Positions 57,378 through 64,000 of a DNA stretch of 64,000 nucleotides are shown here, piece by piece; within the stretch, counting starts at the first letter, position 1; each line of letters starts with the position of its first letter. The DNA lies in assembly GCF_023022965.1 (NCBI RefSeq), contig NZ_CP095462.1, positions 1,054,001-1,118,000 of the forward strand, in the 5' to 3' direction. Both the position numbers and the translations under genes were made by a program. The notes under the pieces were generated by a model. That model worked only from the letters and a program-made list of their open reading frames with translations. It ran no database searches and was not told the origin of the DNA. The DNA comes from Ectobacillus sp. JY-23 (GTDB taxonomy: Bacteria; Bacillota; Bacilli; Bacillales; Bacillaceae_G).

Positions 57378-57626
57378 CTATTCATCATCATGATGAGAAA
57401 AATCAAAAATAATCATATCCTGCCCTACTTTTTTAATTCGCTTCCACGATACGCGGACTTCTTGTTGCGATCGCTTAAAAGCACTCCATTTACCAGTAGG
57501 AATAATTAAAGTATGAATGCGACCATCGTTCTCATCGATTTCCAGGTCTGCATGACCAAGAACTCCCATCCGTTCTGCCCGTTCCAGATCTACAATCTCT
57601 TTGCCACTTAATTCGCTCAAGCGCAT
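57378..57626 (-). CDS. ymxH: YlmC/YmxH-family PRC-barrel protein
   Basis: The 82-aa protein has a PRC-barrel-like core (SELSGKEIVDLERAERMGVLGHADLEI, split over residues 3-30) and an IPTGKWSAFKRSQQEVRVSW segment. It matches the sporulation-linked YlmC/YmxH family; function is unknown. I use the ATG at 57626; an ATG two codons earlier touches the AGGGGGG ribosome-binding site. A MITE lies between it and mlpA upstream. Confidence 0.88.
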   Translation of the reverse strand: MRLSELSGKEIVDLERAERMGVLGHADLEIDENDGRIHTLIIPTGKWSAFKRSQQEVRVSWKRIKKVGQDMIIFDFSHHDDE

Positions 57627-57684
57627 GCTCATCCCCCCTACTCACTTGTATGTCAACTCATGCTAAAAAAGAACTTTATCCTAA

Positions 57685-57860
57685 AAGATAAAGGCTCTGT
57701 TACAGCTCGTTGTTGATTTCCATTACGGGGGTTCGCTTTCCGAGCGCTATGCGCCTGCGAGGTCTCCCTTTGACTCGCTTTTCCAATAGGAGTCTCACCT
57801 CCTCACTCTCATTAACAAGGGACAATTCGTAACCTCAGGCTTTAACACAGCTAAGATAAA
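57685..57860. mobile_element. MITE copy 3, internally deleted, with 8-bp target duplications
   Basis: The element spans 57693-57852 (160 bp). It starts GGCTCTGTTA and ends TTTAACACAGCT. A perfect 8-bp direct repeat AAGATAAA flanks it (57685-57692 and 57853-57860). Compared with copies 1 and 2 it lacks an internal stretch of about 22 bp (the GGTCAGGGAGCCTC half of a hairpin). Confidence 0.85.
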
Positions 57861-57882
57861 AAAAGCCGCTCTTAGGCGACTT

Positions 57883-59121
57883 TTACTGTAATCCGCGCGG
57901 TAATTCTCCGGTTGGACTAATGAGTGAGACAGCAAACTCATTTGTAAATGTTTGATGAATTAATTCGTCCACTTCGTCTTTACTTACCTCGTTAATGCTT
58001 TCAATCATTTCATCAAGTGAGCGATGAATACCAAGAAGCATTTCATTTTTTCCGTTTCGGCTCATGCGGCTGTTTGTGCTTTCTAAACTTAACATTAAAC
58101 TACCTTTAAGCTGCTCTTTACTGTTGGCAAGTTCTTTTTCTGTAATACCTTCTTGCTTTAATTGTGCAAGCGCCTGGTGAATTGTTTCATATAAAGTGTC
58201 CAATTGTTGACTACCTGTACCTGCATAGATTGTCATCATACCTGTATCTTCATAAGAGGAGTGATAAGAAAACACGGAATATGCAAGACCGCGCTGCTCC
58301 CGAACCTCCTGGAACAATCGACTACTCATACTGCCACCCAATATATTATTTAGTACGATTAAGCTGTATACCTTATCATTTCCCACAGGCAGTCCCTTGT
58401 ACCCTAAACAAAGATGCGCCTGCTCTGTTTCTTTTTTACGTGCAACCTTATTTGTATGAAATACCGGATTATGTACTTGTTCACGCTTTGTCTTTCCTTC
58501 ATAGCTCCCAAAATACTGTTCTGCTGTTTTCATAAAAGCTTCACTAACATTACCAGCAATGGAGATTACCACATTTTCAGGCGTATACCGCTCTTGCATA
58601 TATTGACGCAGCGTATCACTAGTAAAGGTAGCGAGAGTATTCTCTGTTCCTAAAATAGGATAACCAAGTGGATGTGTTTCATATACTGCCTTTGTAAGCA
58701 TGTCGTGCACAATATCATCGGGTGTATCCTCATACATTTTAATTTCTTCATAAACAACATTTTTTTCTTTTTTCAGCTCTTCATCTACAAATGTAGAATT
58801 AAAAAACATATCAGCCAAAACTTCCAACGCATATTCTGCATGTTCATCCAGTACTTTTGCGTAATAGCATGTATACTCCTTTGATGTAAATGCATTTACT
58901 TGTCCACCAATGCTGTCAAATGATTCAGCAATTTCACGAGCGGACCTTGTTTTTGTTCCTTTAAAAAACATATGCTCTAAAAAGTGTGAAATGCCATTAT
59001 TACTAGCGTTTTCATGACGTGATCCTGTATGAATCCATACCCCGATTGCAACAGAGCGAACAGTCGGGATTTGTTCAAATACGATTCTTACTCCATTTTT
59101 GCATGTTTGTTTAGTAATCAA
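57883..59121 (-). CDS. mlpA: M16-family zinc protease MlpA (YmxG)
   Basis: The 412-aa protein has the inverted zinc motif HFLEH (H46, E49, H50) and a later EEIKMYEDTPDD near residue 123 with the third ligand. It resembles the bacterial PqqL/mitochondrial processing-peptidase beta type. In B. subtilis mlpA follows pnp and ylxY, as here, and affects extracellular protease production. AGGAGG precedes the ATG. A MITE lies just downstream. Confidence 0.94.
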   Translation of the reverse strand: MITKQTCKNGVRIVFEQIPTVRSVAIGVWIHTGSRHENASNNGISHFLEHMFFKGTKTRSAREIAESFDSIGGQVNAFTSKEYTCYYAKVLDEHAEYALEVLADMFFNSTFVDEELKKEKNVVYEEIKMYEDTPDDIVHDMLTKAVYETHPLGYPILGTENTLATFTSDTLRQYMQERYTPENVVISIAGNVSEAFMKTAEQYFGSYEGKTKREQVHNPVFHTNKVARKKETEQAHLCLGYKGLPVGNDKVYSLIVLNNILGGSMSSRLFQEVREQRGLAYSVFSYHSSYEDTGMMTIYAGTGSQQLDTLYETIHQALAQLKQEGITEKELANSKEQLKGSLMLSLESTNSRMSRNGKNEMLLGIHRSLDEMIESINEVSKDEVDELIHQTFTNEFAVSLISPTGELPRGLQ

Positions 59122-59254
59122 AAGCCATCCTCCTATTGCAAGTCATCCTATGTCACATACAACATGTGCTTCTCAATCATAACAATTTCAACAACACATG
59201 TCATGCAAATCATTATACACAGAATGACTTGTTTTATATGCTATTTATCACACT

Positions 59255-60178
59255 TTAGTCAATTCGTTTTTCATCCAATAAATCTGACACAGTACCGAGC
59301 CTATAGCCTTGTTTTTTTAGTAACATAATAAGGGTATCTAAAGACTGCGCTGTTGATGAAGTTGGATGCATGAGTACAATTGCACCATTATGTGCTTTTC
59401 TCGTTACTCGTTCAATTAAGACAGAGGGGGCAGGTCGTTGCCAATCAATTGTGTCTACAGTCCACATAATGGTACCCAATTGCAATTCATCAGCAATTTT
59501 CACCACTTCATCTCGATAGCTTCCGCTTGGCGGCGCAAACCACTTTACTTTTTCCCCTGTTGTAACTGCAATCATATCATTGGTTTTACTAAGTTGTTCG
59601 CGAATGGACGCTGCTGATAAGGTCTTCATATCAGGATGTGTATAGGAGTGATTTCCAACTTCTTGCCCTGCTTCTGCAATCATTTTTGCGAAAGAAGGAT
59701 GTTCCTTTACCCAGCGCCCCTCTAAAAAAAAAGTTGCGCACACATTATGTTTTTTTAATATTTCTAACATAACAGGAAGATATTCATTTCCCCATGCCAC
59801 ATTAATGGTTAACGCAATCATTTTTTTATCCGGATGGCCACGGTATATAGGAGCAGGAGGTAAATCTCGTAGATGCACACTTGGTGCTATTTCTTTATAT
59901 ACAAGCCTTTTCGGGTCAAATCGTTGCTGTTTTTTCATATTTTGATACGATGCTTCTATATCTACTTCCAATCCGTTATAACCAGGCATGGCCTTCCAAA
60001 TTTTATCGACGACTGCGTTTTGCGGAGCCTTTTCATACTGATTTGCCTTGCTCTTAATTTCTTCATATAAACCTTCTGTTGCAGCGGCTGCTCTAACTGG
60101 TTTGCCATACTGCATATATGTATTTGGTATGATTAGTAACAGCACACTTATGATAGTAAAACCAGCAATGCGTTTCAT
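59255..60178 (-). CDS. ylxY: Polysaccharide deacetylase-like sporulation protein YlxY
   Basis: The 307-aa protein has an N-terminal signal or anchor segment (GFTIISVLLLIIPNTYM, residues 5-21) and a NodB-homology domain. The second motif is conserved (GNHSYTHPDMKTL, near residue 180), but the first, normally TFDDG, reads TINVAWGNEY, so the catalytic Asp pair is missing. The protein may be a non-catalytic or altered member, as in the YlxY family. I use the ATG at 60178 after AGGAGG; an upstream in-frame start has no site. It lies between pnp and mlpA. Confidence 0.9.
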   Translation of the reverse strand: MKRIAGFTIISVLLLIIPNTYMQYGKPVRAAAATEGLYEEIKSKANQYEKAPQNAVVDKIWKAMPGYNGLEVDIEASYQNMKKQQRFDPKRLVYKEIAPSVHLRDLPPAPIYRGHPDKKMIALTINVAWGNEYLPVMLEILKKHNVCATFFLEGRWVKEHPSFAKMIAEAGQEVGNHSYTHPDMKTLSAASIREQLSKTNDMIAVTTGEKVKWFAPPSGSYRDEVVKIADELQLGTIMWTVDTIDWQRPAPSVLIERVTRKAHNGAIVLMHPTSSTAQSLDTLIMLLKKQGYRLGTVSDLLDEKRID

Positions 60179-60281
60179 ATAACTCCTCCTTATCAAACAG
60201 TATGTACCGATTTTTATTTTCAGAACATGCATAACTTACCCTTTATGATCGTGTTTCATTACTTGATATAAGGAGTTATAT

Positions 60282-60310
60282 AAAAAAAAGAGACGGGAAA
60301 CCGCCTCTTT
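60282..60310 (-). terminator. Terminator of pnp
   Basis: AGAGGCGG and CCGTCTCT pair (one G-U) around a 4-nt loop and run into TTTTTT; the hairpin starts at the pnp stop. Confidence 0.8.
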
Positions 60311-62432
60311 ATTGCTGCACTTCTTTTTCTGCTTGCTCTTTTTGTTCTTTTAACAATACTTTACGTGATAAGTTTACACGGCCTTGCTTATCAATTTCAA
60401 TAACTTTAACCATGATTTCATCACCAATTTTAACAACATCTTCTACTTTCGGAATACGCTCTTCCGCCAGTTCAGATATATGAACAAGACCATCTTTTCC
60501 ACTGAACAACTCTACAAAAGCACCAAATTTCTCAATACGCTTTACTTTGCCGAGATATACTTGTCCAACTTCTACTTCGCGTACGATGTCTTCAATGATT
60601 TTCTTAGCTTTTTGGTTCATTTCTTGATTAATAGAAGAAATAAATACTGTACCATCTTGTTCAATATCAATTTTAACGCCGGTTTCTTCAATGATTTTAT
60701 TGATTTGTTTACCACTCGGTCCTATTACGTCGCGAATTTTGTCAGGATTGATTGTCATTGTTAAGATTTTTGGCGCATATGGAGACAATTCAGCACGCGG
60801 TTCATTCATAACAGAAAGCATATGCTCAAGAATCTGCATTCTACCTGCTTTAGCTTGTTGTAAAGCCTCTTCCAAAATTTCACGAGACAGTCCATCAATC
60901 TTAATATCCATTTGAAGTGCGGTAACGCCTTTTGCTGTACCCGCTACTTTGAAATCCATATCCCCCAAATGGTCTTCCATACCCTGAATATCTGTTAGTA
61001 CCGTATAATGTTCGCCGGATTTTACAAGCCCCATCGCAATACCAGCTACAGGTGCCTTAATCGGTACACCTGCATCCATCATCGCAAGCGTGCTTGCGCA
61101 AATACTTGCTTGTGAGGTAGAACCATTAGACTCCAACACCTCTGATACTAAACGAATAGTATAAGGGAAATCTTTTTCAGATGGAATGACAGGCTCCAAC
61201 GCTCTTTCTCCAAGAGCACCATGCCCAATCTCACGACGCCCTGGTCCTCGCATTGGACCTGTTTCGCCTACGCTAAACAACGGGAAGTTGTAGTGATGCA
61301 TAAAGCGCTTAGATTCCTCAATGCCAAGACCATCCAAAATTTGCACATCGCCTAGCGCACCTAGCGTACAAATACTAAGCGCCTGTGTTTGTCCACGTGT
61401 GAACAAACCGGAGCCATGCGTGCGAGGCATAAGTCCTACTTCTGATGCAAGCGGACGAATTTCATCAATGCGGCGACCGTCCGGACGAATTTTTTCAACA
61501 GTGATTAAGCGACGTACTTCTTCTTTCACCATCATGTATAAAATTTCATTAACTTGTCCCATTACTGTAGCATCTGACTCCAGTGCTTCATAATGTGCTA
61601 CTACACGTGCTTTTACAGCACTAATAGCTTCTTCACGAGCATGCTTTTCATGCACTTGAATAGCACTCTTCATATCTACTTCAGCTATTTCACGAATTTC
61701 CTTTTCAAGCTCACGATCTACTTCATACAAAGAAATTTCACGCTTTTCTTTGCCAATCGCTTGGACAATCTCTTCTTGGAATGCAATTAAACGTTTAATC
61801 TCTTCATGACCAAACATAATTGCCTCAAGCATCACTTCTTCAGGTACTTCCTGTGCACCAGCTTCAACCATGTTAATCGCATCTTTCGTTCCTGCTACAA
61901 CAAGGTTGATATCGCTTTGCTCTGTTTGTGCTACTGTTGGATTAATAATGAACTGTCCATCAATTCTTCCTACTACCACACCTGCAATTGGACCTTCAAA
62001 TGGAATGTCGGATACACAAAGCGCTAAGGAAGAACCAAACATAGCTGCAATTTCAGAAGAACAATCTTGATCTACGCTCATTACAATGCTTACTACTTGT
62101 ACTTCATTTCGGAAGCCATCTGCGAATAAAGGACGAATTGGTCGATCAATCAAGCGACTCGCCAAAATTGCTTTTTCACTTGGTCGTCCTTCACGTTTAA
62201 TAAAGCCTCCTGGAATTTTTCCGACTGCATATAAACGCTCTTCATAATTTACTGTTAACGGAAAAAAACCTACATTTTTTGCTTCTTTAGAGGCTGTAGC
62301 AGTAGAAAGTACAGCTGTATCTCCATATCGAATCAACACAGCACCACTTGCTTGTTTTGCTAGTTGTCCTGTTTCAACGACTAACTGTCGTCCTGCCCAA
62401 TCTATAGAGAAGACTTGCTTTTCTTGAGTCAT
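60309..62432 (-). CDS. pnp: Polyribonucleotide nucleotidyltransferase (PNPase)
   Basis: PNPase degrades RNA 3'-to-5' by phosphorolysis and is also involved in DNA repair in Bacillus. The 707-aa protein has two RNase PH domains (about residues 10-145 and 315-540), an intervening helical domain, a KH domain ([16 protein letters not shown] near residue 565) and a C-terminal S1 domain ([19 protein letters not shown] near 625). It lies downstream of rpsO, the usual pairing, separated by 249 nt with a terminator after rpsO. Confidence 0.97.
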   Translation of the reverse strand: MTQEKQVFSIDWAGRQLVVETGQLAKQASGAVLIRYGDTAVLSTATASKEAKNVGFFPLTVNYEERLYAVGKIPGGFIKREGRPSEKAILASRLIDRPIRPLFADGFRNEVQVVSIVMSVDQDCSSEIAAMFGSSLALCVSDIPFEGPIAGVVVGRIDGQFIINPTVAQTEQSDINLVVAGTKDAINMVEAGAQEVPEEVMLEAIMFGHEEIKRLIAFQEEIVQAIGKEKREISLYEVDRELEKEIREIAEVDMKSAIQVHEKHAREEAISAVKARVVAHYEALESDATVMGQVNEILYMMVKEEVRRLITVEKIRPDGRRIDEIRPLASEVGLMPRTHGSGLFTRGQTQALSICTLGALGDVQILDGLGIEESKRFMHHYNFPLFSVGETGPMRGPGRREIGHGALGERALEPVIPSEKDFPYTIRLVSEVLESNGSTSQASICASTLAMMDAGVPIKAPVAGIAMGLVKSGEHYTVLTDIQGMEDHLGDMDFKVAGTAKGVTALQMDIKIDGLSREILEEALQQAKAGRMQILEHMLSVMNEPRAELSPYAPKILTMTINPDKIRDVIGPSGKQINKIIEETGVKIDIEQDGTVFISSINQEMNQKAKKIIEDIVREVEVGQVYLGKVKRIEKFGAFVELFSGKDGLVHISELAEERIPKVEDVVKIGDEIMVKVIEIDKQGRVNLSRKVLLKEQKEQAEKEVQQ

Positions 62433-62651
62433 TTAAGTACCCCTCTCATTCCTAAATATAAAAATTCTATGTAAATGGTATCATGCAAAGCAGCATACAT
62501 ATGACTATTCGTTTTGTATAAAGCCTTCCCTGCTTATAATCCGAAAAACCGATACACTATTTATGAAAAATACATACTAAATGTCATTCTTTATGTAGTA
62601 TCTCCGAAACTGCAAGAACCTATAATAAATGAGTATATATTTTTACCTAAC

Positions 62652-62679
62652 AAAAAAGCGGGAATCATCCCGCTTTTTT
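62652..62679 (-). terminator. Terminator of rpsO
   Basis: AAAAAAGCGGGA and TCCCGCTTTTTT form a 12-bp stem with a 4-nt loop directly after the rpsO stop. Confidence 0.92.
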
Positions 62680-62681
62680 GA

Positions 62682-62951
62682 CTATCGACGTAAGCCAAGC
62701 TTGTTAATTAATTCACGGTAACGCGTAATGTCCTTGTTACGAAGATAAGTAAGTAAGTTACGACGCTTACCAACCATTTTCAAAAGACCGCGGCGTGAAT
62801 GGTGATCTTTCTTGTGAGTACGCAAGTGATCATTCAAAGTGTTAATTTGCTCAGTTAGGACAGCGATTTGAACCTCTGGAGAACCAGTGTCCGTATCATG
62901 TGTTTTGTATTGAGCAATGATTTCGTTTTTACGCTCTTGTGTTAAAGCCAT
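62682..62951 (-). CDS. rpsO: 30S ribosomal protein S15
   Basis: The 89-aa protein matches S15 throughout: [16 protein letters not shown] at the start, [16 protein letters not shown] near residue 21, [16 protein letters not shown] near residue 46, and [13 protein letters not shown] at the end. S15 binds the central domain of 16S rRNA early in assembly. I use the ATG at 62951 with AGGAGGTGA; an in-frame ATG three codons earlier sits inside that site. It lies between ribF and pnp. Confidence 0.98.
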   Translation of the reverse strand: MALTQERKNEIIAQYKTHDTDTGSPEVQIAVLTEQINTLNDHLRTHKKDHHSRRGLLKMVGKRRNLLTYLRNKDITRYRELINKLGLRR

Positions 62952-63059
62952 CCTGTTCACCTCCTAATATCAATCCCCAATTTCCTAGCATGCGTTGGTG
63001 AATCGACATGCCAAGTAAATGGTTCAATTAAAGTACGTAAATTAGAATACTACAGTTTC

Positions 63060-64000
63060 TTATAAAAAGCAAGTCTGACCTTGCCCATCATAAAAATATT
63101 GTTGCGCCTGCTCTTTATCACGCTGAATTTGCGCTACTAGTTCTGTGACTCCATTAAACTTTTGTTCCGCTCGAATACGGCGATGCCATTCAATTACAAC
63201 TGATTCACCGTAAATTTCGGCTGCAAAATCAAAAATGTGCACTTCAACAGACAACTTGCGCTGATCGTTAAAAGTTGGTTTATACCCTATATTGCATACG
63301 CCGTTATACCATGTATCATGTATCCACAATTTTACCGCATATACACCAGTAGCTGGTAAAATATAATCATTGACCTCTACGTTAGCAGTGGGAAAACCAA
63401 TTTGTCTCCCTCGCTTATCGCCGTGCACAACAGTCCCGGCTACCGTATATCTTCTCCCAAGTACAGGTTCTATTTCTTCCATACATCCTTCTCGAATCAT
63501 ACTTCTTAACAATGTAGAGCTGATCTTCTGTTCCTGTAGGGCTACCTTTTCCACAACTGTTTGTGTAAATTCGCCTCTCGAATGAAACGGCATGGTTTCC
63601 ATCGTACCTTTCCCTAATCGGCCGTACGTAAAGTCAAAGCCTGCTACCGCGTGCTTAACATGTAAACCAATAATATAGTCATCCACAAATTGCTGCGGCA
63701 AGAGTGCTGCAAATTCCTTACTAAACTCCACCACATATAAAATATCAATGTCCATAGCTGCTAAGAGACGGGCTTTTTCTTGCAATGGCGTAATATATTC
63801 CACATGCGATGTAGCCTTTCCAAGAACCACTGACGGATGCGGATGAAAGGTCATTACCGCACTTTTCAGTTTCTTCTCTTTTGCTATGTTCTTTGCAGTG
63901 CGAATAACCTTTTGATGGCCCAGATGAACACCATCAAAATATCCCAAAGCCATAACAACCGGCTCCGCTTCATCTCTATTTACTTGATGAGGATGCGTTA
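63060..64000 (-). CDS. ribF: Bifunctional riboflavin kinase/FAD synthetase (5' end outside the window)
   Basis: The frame is open to the window edge; the in-window N-terminal part reads ...THPHQVNRDEAEPVVM, followed by the nucleotidyltransferase motif ALGYFDGVHLGHQKVI. The C-terminal kinase domain has GDKRGRQIGFPTANVEV and the conserved GVCNIGYKPTF. The enzyme phosphorylates riboflavin to FMN and adenylates it to FAD. In B. subtilis this gene is ribC. The internal ATG at 63953 is not the likely start, because homologues have about 20 more residues. Confidence 0.94.
   Translation of the reverse strand, partial: THPHQVNRDEAEPVVMALGYFDGVHLGHQKVIRTAKNIAKEKKLKSAVMTFHPHPSVVLGKATSHVEYITPLQEKARLLAAMDIDILYVVEFSKEFAALLPQQFVDDYIIGLHVKHAVAGFDFTYGRLGKGTMETMPFHSRGEFTQTVVEKVALQEQKISSTLLRSMIREGCMEEIEPVLGRRYTVAGTVVHGDKRGRQIGFPTANVEVNDYILPATGVYAVKLWIHDTWYNGVCNIGYKPTFNDQRKLSVEVHIFDFAAEIYGESVVIEWHRRIRAEQKFNGVTELVAQIQRDKEQAQQYFYDGQGQTCFL

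Noticed and set aside
1-64000. CRISPR arrays, tRNA or rRNA genes, toxin-antitoxin or defence genes
   Set aside because: I saw no regularly spaced repeats, no tRNA/rRNA signatures and no recognisable defence proteins; the only clear repeats are the MITEs and the IS flanks.

Overview
The window is chromosomal DNA from a low-GC, endospore-forming Firmicute of the family Bacillaceae. The gene order follows the conserved Bacillus block spoVK - hfq - miaA ... mutL-mutS-cotE-ymcA-miaB ... spoVS-ymdB-rny-recA-cinA-pgsA-ymfM ... spoIIIE-tepA-rnjB-dapA-dapG-asd-dpaBA ... mlpA-ylxY-pnp-rpsO-ribF. Pyruvate formate-lyase, a 2-oxoacid:ferredoxin oxidoreductase and an SDR-type threonine dehydrogenase beside kbl point to the Bacillus cereus side of the family or a related genus. 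This placement is by recognition, not by a database search. Nearly all genes are on the minus strand. I see no rRNA, tRNA, CRISPR array, prophage or defence island.

Layout. 1-5.6 kb: a TRIC-like membrane protein, two tandem 46-aa hydrophilic proteins, a poly-gamma-glutamate hydrolase-like protein, spoVK, a degenerate tyrosine recombinase, hfq, miaA and a small ymzA-like gene. 5.8-9.8 kb: a gerA-type germinant receptor operon, interrupted and preceded by copies of a MITE. 10-17.5 kb: mutL, mutS, cotE, ymcA (ricA) and miaB. 17.8-27.4 kb: a metabolic block (tdh-kbl, pflBA, korAB, dipeptidase). 27.4-39.3 kb: spoVS, ymdB, rny, recA, cinA, pgsA and the ymfM-K-J-I-H-F run. 39.35-40.98 kb: a 1563-bp IS1182-type element that duplicated a terminator hairpin. 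41-46.9 kb: a nucleoside ABC transporter operon with a GntR regulator behind a guanine-type riboswitch. 46.9-57.2 kb: spoIIIE, ylzJ, tepA, rnjB and the lysine/dipicolinate genes. 57.4-64 kb: ymxH, a third MITE copy, mlpA, ylxY, pnp, rpsO and ribF, which runs off the window end.

How the parts fit. asd, dapG and dapA supply dihydrodipicolinate, which DpaA/DpaB turn into the spore solute dipicolinate; SpoIIIE, SpoVK, SpoVS, CotE and the Ger receptor cover other stages of spore formation and germination. Rny, RnjB, Pnp, Hfq and RicA are RNA-processing factors; MutS/MutL and RecA handle repair and recombination, with a LexA box before recA. PflAB, KorAB and Kbl-Tdh feed acetyl-CoA and 2-oxoacid metabolism.

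Most notable observations: three MITE copies (181, 181 and 160 bp), each with a perfect 8-bp target duplication, one of which rewrote the end of gerB; an IS inserted at a terminator with a 32-bp flanking duplication, whose transposase is split at an A AAA AAG heptamer; a guanine riboswitch with promoter and terminator ahead of a GntR-nup operon; and a XerC/D-like protein lacking most catalytic residues. I did not find a convincing new multi-gene system.
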